NCBI GenBank assembly: GCA_039815365.1
Contig: JBCBZK010000048.1
Span: forward strand, 1 to 23,738
Direction: 5' to 3'
Length of the DNA: 23,738 nt
Origin: CALBPI01 sp039815365
GTDB lineage: Bacteria; Pseudomonadota; Gammaproteobacteria; Steroidobacterales; Woeseiaceae
Below the pieces are notes generated by a model. That model had not been told where the DNA came from. It saw only the letters and a program-made list of their open reading frames with translations, and did not search any database. A program made the position numbers and the translations under genes. Position 1 is the first letter of the stretch, and every line of letters starts with the position of its first letter. Positions 7,843-15,896 of this stretch are shown here, in pieces.

Positions 7843-8232
7843 TTAGCTCCCGATCCTGAGCGCAGACTCGCGCATGCTCGCATGCGTGTTGAACATCTTG
7901 ACGCCGAGCTCGTATGCACGCTTGTGAAGGGACATATGAACCATTTCTTGAGCAAGGTCGATATCCATCATCTGCACGAAGCCATTTTCATCTGCGTCCG
8001 GCGAGTCCGGCTGATATACAGACTTAAGGTCAACCTCTGCTACCGATTGGACGGACTGGCCATTGGTGATCTCGAGCGCTCGGCCACCATTGTTCAGTGT
8101 CATTTCGATAAAAACTGAGTCCCCGGAAGACTGCACCGGCCGGTTCATGTTGGCGACCTTGAACGTGGAAACCTCGACGGCCTGCATGTTGTAGAGCAGA
8201 CTGGCTTGTACGTAATCTATTGCATTGGGCAT
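7843..8232 (-). CDS. flgC: FlgC, proximal rod protein
   Basis: The protein has 129 residues, close to the usual 134-140. The C-terminal half is typical FlgC: the MMDIDLAQEMVHMSLHKRAY segment, then ELGVKMFNTHASMRESALRI. The N-terminal helix is unusual. Where most FlgC have a SNLANAxT motif, this has FKVANMNRPVQ, so the rod-family motif is worn. The ATG at 8232 follows the flgB stop by four bases and has GGAG about ten bases upstream; an open frame continues further upstream through flgB but encodes nothing FlgC-like. It is cotranscribed with flgB and fliE. Confidence 0.85.
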   Translation of the reverse strand: MPNAIDYVQASLLYNMQAVEVSTFKVANMNRPVQSSGDSVFIEMTLNNGGRALEITNGQSVQSVAEVDLKSVYQPDSPDADENGFVQMMDIDLAQEMVHMSLHKRAYELGVKMFNTHASMRESALRIGS

Positions 8233-8236
8233 ATCT

Positions 8237-8575
8237 TTACTCCTTGCCAATCGCTGTGCGATACAACGAAAGCACCTTCGAATAACCTTCAGCGACGGCC
8301 GTATAGCGGCCTTTCGTAAGCTGAGCCGCCACGGATAACTGGTCGAGATTCGCGGGTGCTGCAAGACTAGTTGTGTTGTCTTCAAAAAGTGCACGAAGCG
8401 CTGCGCCCGACAAGTCCTGCTCCGTCGCTGTCGCCAACAACTCAGAGAACTCTGGCGTGAGCCGCAGTTGCTGTGCATTCGGAATAGACGCCAGATTCTG
8501 CGAATTCAACTCTTGAAGATATTGCAGGTAGTCGAGCGAGGTGCGCACAACCTGATTGATGTTGTCTACTTCCAT
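8237..8575 (-). CDS. flgB: FlgB, proximal rod protein
   Basis: At 112 residues it is shorter than most FlgB (130-138). Family features are a helical N-terminus (TSLDYLQYLQELNSQNLASI, where the canonical protein has a SNIANADTPGY block) and the C-terminal helix RYTAVAEGYSKVLSLYRTAI, close to the FlgB pattern Y...l..l...i..lr.AI. The canonical ANxxTPGY motif has been lost. Position just upstream of flgC and fliE and five bases after flgI supports the call. Together with FlgC it forms the proximal rod, and both are equally divergent. Confidence 0.78.
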   Translation of the reverse strand: MEVDNINQVVRTSLDYLQYLQELNSQNLASIPNAQQLRLTPEFSELLATATEQDLSGAALRALFEDNTTSLAAPANLDQLSVAAQLTKGRYTAVAEGYSKVLSLYRTAIGKE

Positions 8576-8580
8576 ACTGG

Positions 8581-9711
8581 CTACTCCACTACAATTTCGG
8601 CCTGCAACGCGCCTGCTCGTTTTATCGACTGCAAAATCGCGATCACATCTCGCGTACTCGCATCTACGGCGGCCAGTGCGTCAATAAGCTCAGCGACAGA
8701 AGTCCCGCGACTAAGCTGTACGGCACCGCCGCCCTCTTCCGTAACGCTGATCTCCGTGTCCGGCACGACAACACTGGTGACACCGTCGTTGCCGCGGCCG
8801 AGAAACAGATCCGTCGGTTGGCTGATCAGGTAACGCGTGTCTATTTCCACGCGAATGTTTTCGTGCGAAATCGTGACTTCTCCGACCGTTACATTGCCGC
8901 CAGCAACAACAGTTCCGGTGCGCTCATTGATCACGACGCGTGCCACCGTATCCGGCTGCACAGAGAGCTGCTGTATCTGCGACATTAGGGCGAACCGCGC
9001 GCTGGCTGGGCTGTTCGGGTCCATTGAGAACTTTACGAGCCCTGCATGCACCGGTGTCACCTGCACGTTTCCCGGCAAAGCGCTCGCCCGCTCAACAATT
9101 TTTTGAACCGTCACGAAATCAGGCTGGTGTAGCACAAACTTGAGATCCCCCTGGTCATCGATAACCTCCACATCAAGCGCGCGCTCAACCAACGCGCCGT
9201 TGCTAATCGACCCGACAGTCGGATGGTTCTTCTGATACGACGAATCAAATGACGAAAACGCATAACCGCCCACAGTTAACTGTCCCTGGGCCAGCGCATA
9301 GAGACGTTCGTCAGGGCCGTACAGAGGCGTTAGAAAGAGTGTGCCGCCAGCAAGACTGCGTGCATCCCCCAGCGACGACACGCTGATGTCGATTCTTTGG
9401 CCGGGCTCCATGAACGGCGGCAGGACAGCAGTCACGATTACGGCAGCCGCGTTGCGACTGCGAACATCACGAATGTCGGCATTGACGCCAAACTCAATCA
9501 ATGTGTTGACGATGGACTGAATGGTTGCGCGATTCGCTGCACTATCGCCGGTGCCCGCAAGGCCGCCAACAATCCCGTAGCCGATCAAATCATGTTCACG
9601 AGCGCCATCAAATCGACCAAGCTCTTTCAGCCGAACGCCATCAGCGGTGACGGCAGAAGAAGTCAGGGCTGCCAATCCTGCGACGACTAACAGTAATAAT
9701 CGATGACGCAT
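8581..9711 (-). CDS. flgI: FlgI, P-ring protein
   Basis: FlgI builds the periplasmic ring around the rod in the peptidoglycan layer. This 376-residue precursor has an N-terminal signal peptide (MRHRLLLLVVAGLAALTSSA, with likely cleavage after VTA, residue 23). The mature part starts with VRLKELGRFDGAREHDLIGY and GIVGGLAGTGDS, hallmarks of FlgI. Further conserved segments are NAAAVIVTAVLPPFMEPGQR, the GGTLFLTPLYGPD block, and near the C-terminus a VSVTEEGG-like segment and a LIDALAAVDASTRDVIAILQ helix. It starts one base after the flgH stop. The full length suggests a functional P ring. Confidence 0.97.
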   Translation of the reverse strand: MRHRLLLLVVAGLAALTSSAVTADGVRLKELGRFDGAREHDLIGYGIVGGLAGTGDSAANRATIQSIVNTLIEFGVNADIRDVRSRNAAAVIVTAVLPPFMEPGQRIDISVSSLGDARSLAGGTLFLTPLYGPDERLYALAQGQLTVGGYAFSSFDSSYQKNHPTVGSISNGALVERALDVEVIDDQGDLKFVLHQPDFVTVQKIVERASALPGNVQVTPVHAGLVKFSMDPNSPASARFALMSQIQQLSVQPDTVARVVINERTGTVVAGGNVTVGEVTISHENIRVEIDTRYLISQPTDLFLGRGNDGVTSVVVPDTEISVTEEGGGAVQLSRGTSVAELIDALAAVDASTRDVIAILQSIKRAGALQAEIVVE

Positions 9712-9712
9712 G

Positions 9713-10309
9713 CTAGTTCAGTCCAAAAAATTGCAGGACACGACCGATAATGCCGGGCTTCTGTGCTTCCGAAACAATGCCTTTACCGGTGAACTCGATC
9801 TGAGAATTCGTCAATCGACTGGACAGTACCGCATTGCTGTTATCGACATCTTCTGGCCGGAGCGTGCCGACAACCGTGATGGATTGCGCTTCGCCATTGA
9901 TGATCAGTTTCTGCTGACCCTCAACAACCAAATGCCCGAGTTCGTTCAAGGACCTGACGGTCGCGGTAATTTGCCCGCGGACGCGTCCAACACGACGGGT
10001 GATTGCAGCACCATCCACAGAGGAGTCGACAGCGAATCGAATATCATTCTCGCGCGTGTTGTCACTGCCGGTCGCGGCAAATCCAACACCTTTGTCGCGG
10101 CCGGTGTTGGCGCTGCTCTCTGCCGTCGTTTGTTCAGCGATGATGATCGTAATCGTGTCACCTATACGAAATGCTCGCTTGTCCGCGACTAACGCCCGGT
10201 ACGCATCCGGGTCTATCAGTGAATCCGCTTGTACCTCAGCAGTGCTCTGACTGAGAAACACGCCCAAGACTGCAAGACTCAACAGTCCCCGTTGCATGCA
10301 TCGTTCCAT
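9713..10309 (-). CDS. flgH: FlgH, L-ring protein, no lipobox
   Basis: FlgH forms the outer-membrane L ring. At 198 residues it is slightly short. Conserved parts are SLIDPDAYRALVADKRAFRI, GDTITIIIAEQTTAESSANT, LGHLVVEGQQKLIINGEAQS, and the C-terminal IEFTGKGIVSEAQKPGIIGR, FFGLN. FlgH is normally a lipoprotein, yet the signal segment here (MQRGLLSLAVLGVFLSQSTA, cleavage probably after VQA) has no Cys at the lipobox position; the only Cys is residue 4. The ATG at 10309 has GGGGA eight bases upstream; a second ATG at 10297 is possible. Nearly the whole signal peptide is encoded inside the 3' end of flgA. Confidence 0.92.
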   Translation of the reverse strand: MERCMQRGLLSLAVLGVFLSQSTAEVQADSLIDPDAYRALVADKRAFRIGDTITIIIAEQTTAESSANTGRDKGVGFAATGSDNTRENDIRFAVDSSVDGAAITRRVGRVRGQITATVRSLNELGHLVVEGQQKLIINGEAQSITVVGTLRPEDVDNSNAVLSSRLTNSQIEFTGKGIVSEAQKPGIIGRVLQFFGLN

Positions 10310-11036
10310 AAGCAATATCCCCGTTGTGCGCGAGCTTAACTCGTGCCGTCGTATTGATTGCGCTGTCTTCCTGTAACGTTGCGTCGAGCAACACCTGTAC
10401 TGCGCCATGCTTGACGCGGTACTTGACGGTATCGCCAACCATGAAATCCGGCACAGCCTGTACTGCGCCCGCTGTAATGATGTCCCCGGCAGACAATCTT
10501 CGTGTCGCCCGGTGCCGGCGCGCTGGCCATTGTGCCGCGCCCATTCTCTCGCCGGCTGCGACCGGTCCAAACGCGCGTTCGACATCGGCGGCTGTTACCG
10601 ACACACCGGCATTAACCGCTCGCGTTGTTTTCCAATACCAGCCTTCGCGTTTGATATCGAACCACTCTGTGATCTGACTGCTACCTGCTGGATGCTGCGT
10701 CTCCCAAGTGAGGCGCAACAGATCGGCATCGGATAGGAACTGATGAGACAACAATCGGTAGCGTGACCCGGGCTCTGATACAGCGGAGCTCGCCTCGACA
10801 GACTCACGCCGTTCAAGTCTGACAATGTCGTCGCCGGTGGGTAGCAGCGTCGGTAGCATGCCTGTCACGATGGCTTCACGCGAACAGGCGGCTGGCAACT
10901 GCTCAACGGTGGCTAGCCAATCGCCACGGATCGCGTTATCGAAGATTTGGGAGGGACAACTGTCCTCGGCCAGCGCCATTGTGGCGAAGAGACCGACGAT
11001 GACAGCTGCCGCTCCGAAGGAGCGCGCAAGCGTCAT
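10236..11036 (-). CDS. flgA: FlgA, P-ring assembly chaperone
   Basis: FlgA is a periplasmic chaperone for FlgI. This 266-residue protein has a signal peptide (hydrophobic stretch about residues 5-22, then AEDSCPSQ). A SAF-type domain occupies the C-terminal half: RRHRATRRLSAGDIITAGAV, VGDTVKYRVKHGAVQVLLDA, and an ARVKLAHNGDIAYG strand. The last 25 residues extend into flgH and may be unimportant; the family consensus ends near the beginning of the overlap. It starts three bases after the flgG stop. Position with flgG, flgH and flgI fits P-ring assembly. Confidence 0.88.
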   Translation of the reverse strand: MTLARSFGAAAVIVGLFATMALAEDSCPSQIFDNAIRGDWLATVEQLPAACSREAIVTGMLPTLLPTGDDIVRLERRESVEASSAVSEPGSRYRLLSHQFLSDADLLRLTWETQHPAGSSQITEWFDIKREGWYWKTTRAVNAGVSVTAADVERAFGPVAAGERMGAAQWPARRHRATRRLSAGDIITAGAVQAVPDFMVGDTVKYRVKHGAVQVLLDATLQEDSAINTTARVKLAHNGDIAYGTMHATGTVESCSLGRVSQSEHC

Positions 11037-11039
11037 GGA

Positions 11040-11819
11040 CTACCGTCTTAAGTTATTGATTGTTTCAAGTATCTGATCGCTTAGTTGCACGACGCGAGCG
11101 TTCATCTGAAACCCGCGTTGCGCAACGATCAACTCAACCATTTCCTCGTTCAGCGAAACGTTGCTTTGTTCGACAAAGCCTTGCCGAATTTCTGCCATAC
11201 CAGCTTCGCCTGCATAGCCTTCAAGGACTTCATGCCCGGAGCGAGCCTCGTACAGTCCCTCACCGATAAGCGTCATTCCAGCAGCGTCTCGAGTCATCTT
11301 GACATCGAGGCGCCCGAGCTCGACAAGCCTGCCGTCATCGAGCACGACGGTCACCACGCCATCTGTGCGAATCGCCAGATTGGTCGCCCCCGGTGGCACA
11401 TTGATCTGGGCAGCGAGTCGCCAACCATTACCGATGCCTAGGAACCCCGCATCATCGATTGCTAATCGACCCCCGCGCACGAGTCGCTCGCTGCCGCGAT
11501 CGTCAACAACAGGCAAAAAGCCTTGTCCACTCAACGCAAAGTCAGCCGGATTTTCGGAGGGCGCCAGAGCACCTTGAGTCATGTCGATTTGATCTGCGCC
11601 GACGCGAACACCGTTGCGCGATGAGCTGCTAGAGCCCCCGCGGGCATCGCCTGTTGCGTCGTTGCGATTGACACTAACCTGGCTGATCAGCGCCTCAAAA
11701 TGGACGCCAGACTTTTTGAAAGCCGGGGTGTTCAGGTTAGCGAGGTTGTTGGATATCGCGTTTAGTCTGGCTTGCTGCGCAGTAAGCCCGCTGTGTGCGA
11801 TGTGAAGTGCGTCGACCAT
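11040..11819 (-). CDS. flgG: FlgG, distal rod protein
   Basis: FlgG forms the distal rod. At 259 residues it has the standard length. Signatures are N-terminal HSGLTAQQARLNAISNNLAN followed by LNTPAFKKSGV, a central NPADFALSGQGFLPV (compare DLAIxGxGFFqV) and C-terminal EQSNVSLNEEMVELIVAQRG, FQMNARVVQLSDQILETINN. The ATG has AGAGGA about seven bases upstream. The start lies 263 bases after flgF, the only sizeable gap in the cluster, so this gene may begin a second transcription unit. All rod-family motifs are intact, in contrast to FlgB and FlgC. Confidence 0.96.
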   Translation of the reverse strand: MVDALHIAHSGLTAQQARLNAISNNLANLNTPAFKKSGVHFEALISQVSVNRNDATGDARGGSSSSSRNGVRVGADQIDMTQGALAPSENPADFALSGQGFLPVVDDRGSERLVRGGRLAIDDAGFLGIGNGWRLAAQINVPPGATNLAIRTDGVVTVVLDDGRLVELGRLDVKMTRDAAGMTLIGEGLYEARSGHEVLEGYAGEAGMAEIRQGFVEQSNVSLNEEMVELIVAQRGFQMNARVVQLSDQILETINNLRR

Positions 11820-12082
11820 CTGTTGTCCTCTGATAAACGTTCGCTTGTTCTATCGGACGCATCCCTGCTCCTCGACCAACGTTTAGCGACATCAAAAAGC
11901 ACCCCTACCACTTAATGTCACGCTACTGTCGAGAATTAAACCTCAATTGGACTTCCTGTCCCATCACTGGCTTGCCGTTGAACCTATCCCACAATCTCTC
12001 CGACCACAAGCCCTTTTTAAAAGTCGTCATTTTTGAACCAAATAGAACATTTCGGTGCCCGATCAGGCCTCCGGAATTTCCA
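11820..12082. other. Intergenic gap between flgF and flgG (263 bp)
   Basis: This is the only long gap in the flagellar cluster and is more AT-rich than its neighbours on inspection. No protein of convincing character is encoded on either strand. I see no strong hairpin followed by a T-run on the minus strand. A flagellar sigma-28-like minus-10 (TCCGATAG, minus strand, at about 11850-11857) is present, but a TAAA element at the correct distance is missing. The gap may hold a promoter for the flgG-to-fliP block. Confidence 0.5.
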
Positions 12083-12772
12083 TTATCGATCTATGTCATT
12101 GATTGCCGTACCGAGCATATCGTCCAGCGTGCGCAACGTTCTTTGCACACTTTCCAGATGCTTGGAGACCTCCATCATTCGCACCATTGAGGCCGAGCTG
12201 TTGACATTCGACTGCTCCAGATAGCCTTGCAAAACTTGCGCGGACTCGTCCGTCTCAACCACCAAATCTGGACTGATCGCATACACGCCGGACCGCACCT
12301 GTTGCAGCGCCGACGGATCAGCAATCATCAAAGGACGCAGGTAAACCGTTCGCTCGAAAGCATCATCCGGTACGCTGACAGGGCGCCCACCAGCATCGCC
12401 GCTCGTATCCCAAACAATCGTTTCTCCGTGCAGCATCGGCTCGCCTTCGGCATTAATCTTTATCGTGCCGCCGCGTACCAAGAGCGTTTGATCCAACCCG
12501 CCGCTTGCGACCTCCAGATAGGCACCATTGGTCACCGCAATATCCATCCTGTCACCTGTCGGCGCAATCGCGCCTGCAGTGCCGGACCACGTCGTTTGCA
12601 CGTCAGCTGAGCCACGTGCGGTCGACTGAGTCATCAAGTCAAACGAAGCATCGTCGGCCTGCATCGCCCGATAACCCGGCGTCGATTGATTCGCCACGTT
12701 CTGGCTGATGATCTCGACTTTTTTAAGGTCTGCCTGCATCGCACGCAGCGCTTCAATCATGGCTTCTGACAT
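12083..12772 (-). CDS. flgF: FlgF-type proximal rod protein
   Basis: This 229-residue protein belongs to the FlgF/FlgG/FlgE rod-hook family. The N-terminus has KKVEIISQNVANQSTPGYRA, the canonical motif; the middle has MDIAVTNGAYLEV, where others have DLAIxGxGFF. The C-terminus has GYLEQSNVNSSASMVRMMEV and SKHLESVQRTLRTLDDMLGT. FlgF is usually 240-250 residues. The upstream neighbour is flhA (nine-base gap) rather than flgE, which is not the typical flgE-F-G order. Assignment to FlgF rather than a second FlgG is by exclusion: the FlgG in this cluster is clearer. Confidence 0.85.
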   Translation of the reverse strand: MSEAMIEALRAMQADLKKVEIISQNVANQSTPGYRAMQADDASFDLMTQSTARGSADVQTTWSGTAGAIAPTGDRMDIAVTNGAYLEVASGGLDQTLLVRGGTIKINAEGEPMLHGETIVWDTSGDAGGRPVSVPDDAFERTVYLRPLMIADPSALQQVRSGVYAISPDLVVETDESAQVLQGYLEQSNVNSSASMVRMMEVSKHLESVQRTLRTLDDMLGTAINDIDR

Positions 12773-12781
12773 CGTCTTCCC

Positions 12782-14860
12782 CTAACGAATTACCGCGACT
12801 GTCGAGAGTGGTGTACCCGGTGCGACCTCGCCAACGCTGATCACTTTCATCGCGGGCACAACGCGCTCGCAAAACCGCTGAAACGGCGCACGCAATTTGG
12901 CACTGCAAACTACAACTGGTTCGACACCACCCCCGAGCTGTTGTTCGTAGATCGTTGACACTTTTTGAATCAGCGCATCAATTTGCGCCGGCTCCGGCAC
13001 AAGTACAGGCCCGTTATCACCTGGCTTGATATTGCGTAACAGCCGCGACTCAAGATCCGCATCAAGCGTTATCACCTTGATTTCATCGTCACCGCTGAGC
13101 AACGACTGCACAATTTGACGGCCCAACTGCTCACGTACTTTTTCTGTCAGCTCACCGATATCCTTGGTCGTGCGACCAACGTCGACCAGACACTCGAGAA
13201 TCGTCGGCAAATTGCGCACCGACACACCTTCCGACAACAGCCCCTGCAACACACGCTGCAAATCCGAGTAGCTCAGGACCGATGGAATCAACTCATCGAC
13301 CATGCCGCCAAGTTTGTCCGAAACGCGCTGTACCATGGACTCAACCATGGCCCGCGTCAGCAGCAGGTGTGCGTGACGATTGAGCAGTTCCTGCAAATGC
13401 GTGATCAACAGTGTGTCGGGTTGCACCACCGTATAGCCGGACTGTTTGGCGCTGTCTCGATGGACAGCTTCGATCCACACAGCGTCAAGCTTGTAGGCAG
13501 GCTCTTTTGCCGCAATGCCTTCTAACGGCGGACGCTTGCCGCCAGGGCTGATGGCTAATGTCCGGTCCGCGAACAACGTGCCGTCATCGACGACGAATCC
13601 ATTAAACAATACCTGGTATTGCTCCGGGCGCAGCATGCTTGCATCACTGATCTGTATCTCGGGGCAGACGAAGCCCAAGCGAACAGCCATGTCCTTGCGA
13701 AGGTTGCCAATCTGGTCGGCAAAGAGCGGCCCCTCGCGCTGAAAGTACGCGGCAACATCACTGCCAGCGGCTATCGAGATAGGACGTATCTCCAATAGTT
13801 GCTCAAAGTCAGCGCTGGCAACCGCATCCGGTGCAGGCGCAGACTCAGCGCCCTCATCAGTCGGCATTTCTGACTCACTGCGACGCAGCGACATCCACGC
13901 AAGCAAACCGAGCGCACCGGCGATTAGCAATACCGGCAGCGCAGGAATACCGGGCGCGAAACCGAACAATCCGACGGTACCAGCGACCAGCAATAACACT
14001 TTCGGATTTGACGCGAGCTGCCTAGAGAGCTCGTCGCCGAGCCGCGCATCCGTGGCTGCGCGCTTAATCAATATTCCGGTAGCAACTGCAACCACAAGCG
14101 ACGGGATCTGCGTGACAATCCCGTCACCAACAGTTAACAGCGTAAAGGTCTGCAGCGACTGATCCCAGCTCATGCCAAGCTGCACAATACCGACTGTCAG
14201 GCCAGCGATTATGTCGATCAAGATGATGATGATGCCAGCAATCGCATCGCCCTTTACAAACTTCGTCGCACCATCCATAGCCCCGTAAAAATTAGCTTCC
14301 CGCTCGATATCACCACGCCGTTTTTGGGCTTCTTTCTCAGTCAAAAGCCCCATGTTCAGATCCGCATCAATGCTCATTTGCTTGCCGGGCATACTGTCCA
14401 GCGTAAAGCGCGCGGCGACTTCCGCCACGCGCTGCGCACCGTTGGTGACCACAACGTACTGCACGACGATCAGAATAAAGAACACGACCAGACCGATGGC
14501 GTAGTTACCACCGACGACGTAAGTGCCAACGGAATCAATCACCTGACCAGCACTCGCATCTGAAAGGATTAGACGCGTGGCGGAGATGTTGAGCGACAGG
14601 CGAAACAGCGTCGTGATAAGTAGCAACGACGGAAACGTGGAGAACTGAATGGGCTTGTCGCTGTAGAAGGTCAACAACAGAATCGTCAGGCTGAAACTGA
14701 GGTTGGTCAGCAGCAGAAAATCCAGCAGCCAAGGTGGTATCGGCGAGAACAATGCGACCAGAATACCAAGCATACCTAACACGAGAACGAGGTCGCGGGG
14801 GTTATCCCTGAACAAGGCAGTCAGTCGGCTGAGTCCATTTCCTTTTGCTGATAAAGCCAT
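12782..14860 (-). CDS. flhA: FlhA, export-gate membrane protein
   Basis: FlhA is the nonameric export-gate component with a large cytoplasmic ring that binds chaperone-substrate complexes. The 692-residue length is standard. The first 330 residues hold about eight membrane helices. The FHIPEP family block is seen at residues 76-97 (FPSLLLITTLFRLSLNISAT) and 144-171 (RVAEVAARFTLDSMPGKQM, then SIDADLNMG). The cytoplasmic part includes LNRHAHLLLTRAMVESMVQR and a GLLSEGVSVRNLPTILECLV helix, as in the family. The start lies 40 bases inside flhB. No motif appears to be missing. Confidence 0.97.
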   Translation of the reverse strand: MALSAKGNGLSRLTALFRDNPRDLVLVLGMLGILVALFSPIPPWLLDFLLLTNLSFSLTILLLTFYSDKPIQFSTFPSLLLITTLFRLSLNISATRLILSDASAGQVIDSVGTYVVGGNYAIGLVVFFILIVVQYVVVTNGAQRVAEVAARFTLDSMPGKQMSIDADLNMGLLTEKEAQKRRGDIEREANFYGAMDGATKFVKGDAIAGIIIILIDIIAGLTVGIVQLGMSWDQSLQTFTLLTVGDGIVTQIPSLVVAVATGILIKRAATDARLGDELSRQLASNPKVLLLVAGTVGLFGFAPGIPALPVLLIAGALGLLAWMSLRRSESEMPTDEGAESAPAPDAVASADFEQLLEIRPISIAAGSDVAAYFQREGPLFADQIGNLRKDMAVRLGFVCPEIQISDASMLRPEQYQVLFNGFVVDDGTLFADRTLAISPGGKRPPLEGIAAKEPAYKLDAVWIEAVHRDSAKQSGYTVVQPDTLLITHLQELLNRHAHLLLTRAMVESMVQRVSDKLGGMVDELIPSVLSYSDLQRVLQGLLSEGVSVRNLPTILECLVDVGRTTKDIGELTEKVREQLGRQIVQSLLSGDDEIKVITLDADLESRLLRNIKPGDNGPVLVPEPAQIDALIQKVSTIYEQQLGGGVEPVVVCSAKLRAPFQRFCERVVPAMKVISVGEVAPGTPLSTVAVIR

Positions 14861-15894
14861 CGATACACGTCGGCGACACCGGCGTAATACGCTACCGGAA
14901 TCGACCGCCCGACCTCCCCGTGGTCCGACAGAGCGCGCGCCAACGGCGGGCGCCTGAGTATTGGTTTTCGGTATTTACGGCCAAGCTTTTTGATTTTCGC
15001 CGCGAGCTCGCCGCCGCCGGCGGCGACAATGACTGGCGCGACCGACTCCCCGCGAACATAACGCAAAGCAACGGCCACGTGAACCGGATTTGTAATAATT
15101 ACATCCGCATCCTTGACCAGACGCAGCGATCCGGATTTCTGCCGAAGCGCGTTTTGCAGCTCCTTGCGCTTTGATCGAATCTCGGGCGCACCTTCGTATC
15201 GTTTCAGCTCTTCACGAACTTCCCGACGACTCATTTTCATCTGATGCGCAAAATAATATCTGGTAAAAATCCAGTCCAAAAAGACAATTGGGGACATCAC
15301 CAACAACAGCAGCAACATGCTTTGAATCAACAGCCCAACCAAGAAATCACCAGGACTCTGCAGCCCTAAAGTCGCACCGCTTGAGAGCCACAACAGAATC
15401 GCACGACCCACGACAAGTACCAGCACGAGCAGCAATATCAACCGCAGAAGCGACTTGAACAGATCAAATAGAGCCTTGCGACTAAAGAGTTTCTTGAACC
15501 CCTGCGCCGGGTTCAGTCGCGTGAAGTCCGGCTTTAGCGGGTGCGTCGAAAACACAAACCGAGTCTGCAAAATATTCGCCAGGAGGGCCATCACAACGAT
15601 CACCAGTAGCAACGGCAACACCACCGTAAAACTCTGTACGGCGATGGACTCAAACATTTGCTGAGCGCGCTCTGGCGACGCATCAGTGCGGATACCGAGC
15701 CGAATAACACGGCGTACCAACGCCAATCCCTCTGCAGAAACGCTTGGCCAGAACAACAGCAGACCGACAAAAAAACCCGCGGTGATCAACAGACTGTTGA
15801 TTTCCTGACTTTTGCTAACCTGCCCTTTCTTGCGGGCCTCGCGCAATTTCTGCGGGGTCGCCTGTTCGGTTTTATCATGCTCTTGCTGTGCCAT
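14821..15894 (-). CDS. flhB: FlhB, export substrate-specificity switch (NPVH variant)
   Basis: FlhB is the gate protein whose cytoplasmic domain self-cleaves to switch from hook to filament export. The 357-residue protein has the expected N-terminus (KTEQATPQKLREARKKGQVS), four membrane helices up to about residue 210, and the cytoplasmic domain with KMSRREVREELKRYEGAPEI. The cleavage motif is NPVH at residues 269-272, where nearly all FlhB have NPTH. Asn and Pro, which carry out cleavage, are kept. The ATG at 15894 follows the fliR stop by two bases; an in-frame upstream start would lie inside fliR. The C-terminal tail runs over the start of flhA. Confidence 0.96.
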   Translation of the reverse strand: MAQQEHDKTEQATPQKLREARKKGQVSKSQEINSLLITAGFFVGLLLFWPSVSAEGLALVRRVIRLGIRTDASPERAQQMFESIAVQSFTVVLPLLLVIVVMALLANILQTRFVFSTHPLKPDFTRLNPAQGFKKLFSRKALFDLFKSLLRLILLLVLVLVVGRAILLWLSSGATLGLQSPGDFLVGLLIQSMLLLLLVMSPIVFLDWIFTRYYFAHQMKMSRREVREELKRYEGAPEIRSKRKELQNALRQKSGSLRLVKDADVIITNPVHVAVALRYVRGESVAPVIVAAGGGELAAKIKKLGRKYRKPILRRPPLARALSDHGEVGRSIPVAYYAGVADVYRWLYQQKEMDSAD

Positions 15895-15896
15895 TG

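Noticed and set aside
8233..8478. Upstream extension of FlgC
   Set aside because: The extra residues are an out-of-frame reading of flgB with no rod-protein features; ATG at 8232 has GGAG upstream.
11850..11857. Sigma-28-like minus-10 TCCGATAG upstream of flgG
   Set aside because: The only TAAA element upstream is about ten bases too far away, so it was not called a promoter.
11915..12190. Plus-strand frame in the flgF-flgG gap
   Set aside because: It runs antisense into flgF, has no ribosome-binding site and its composition is not protein-like.
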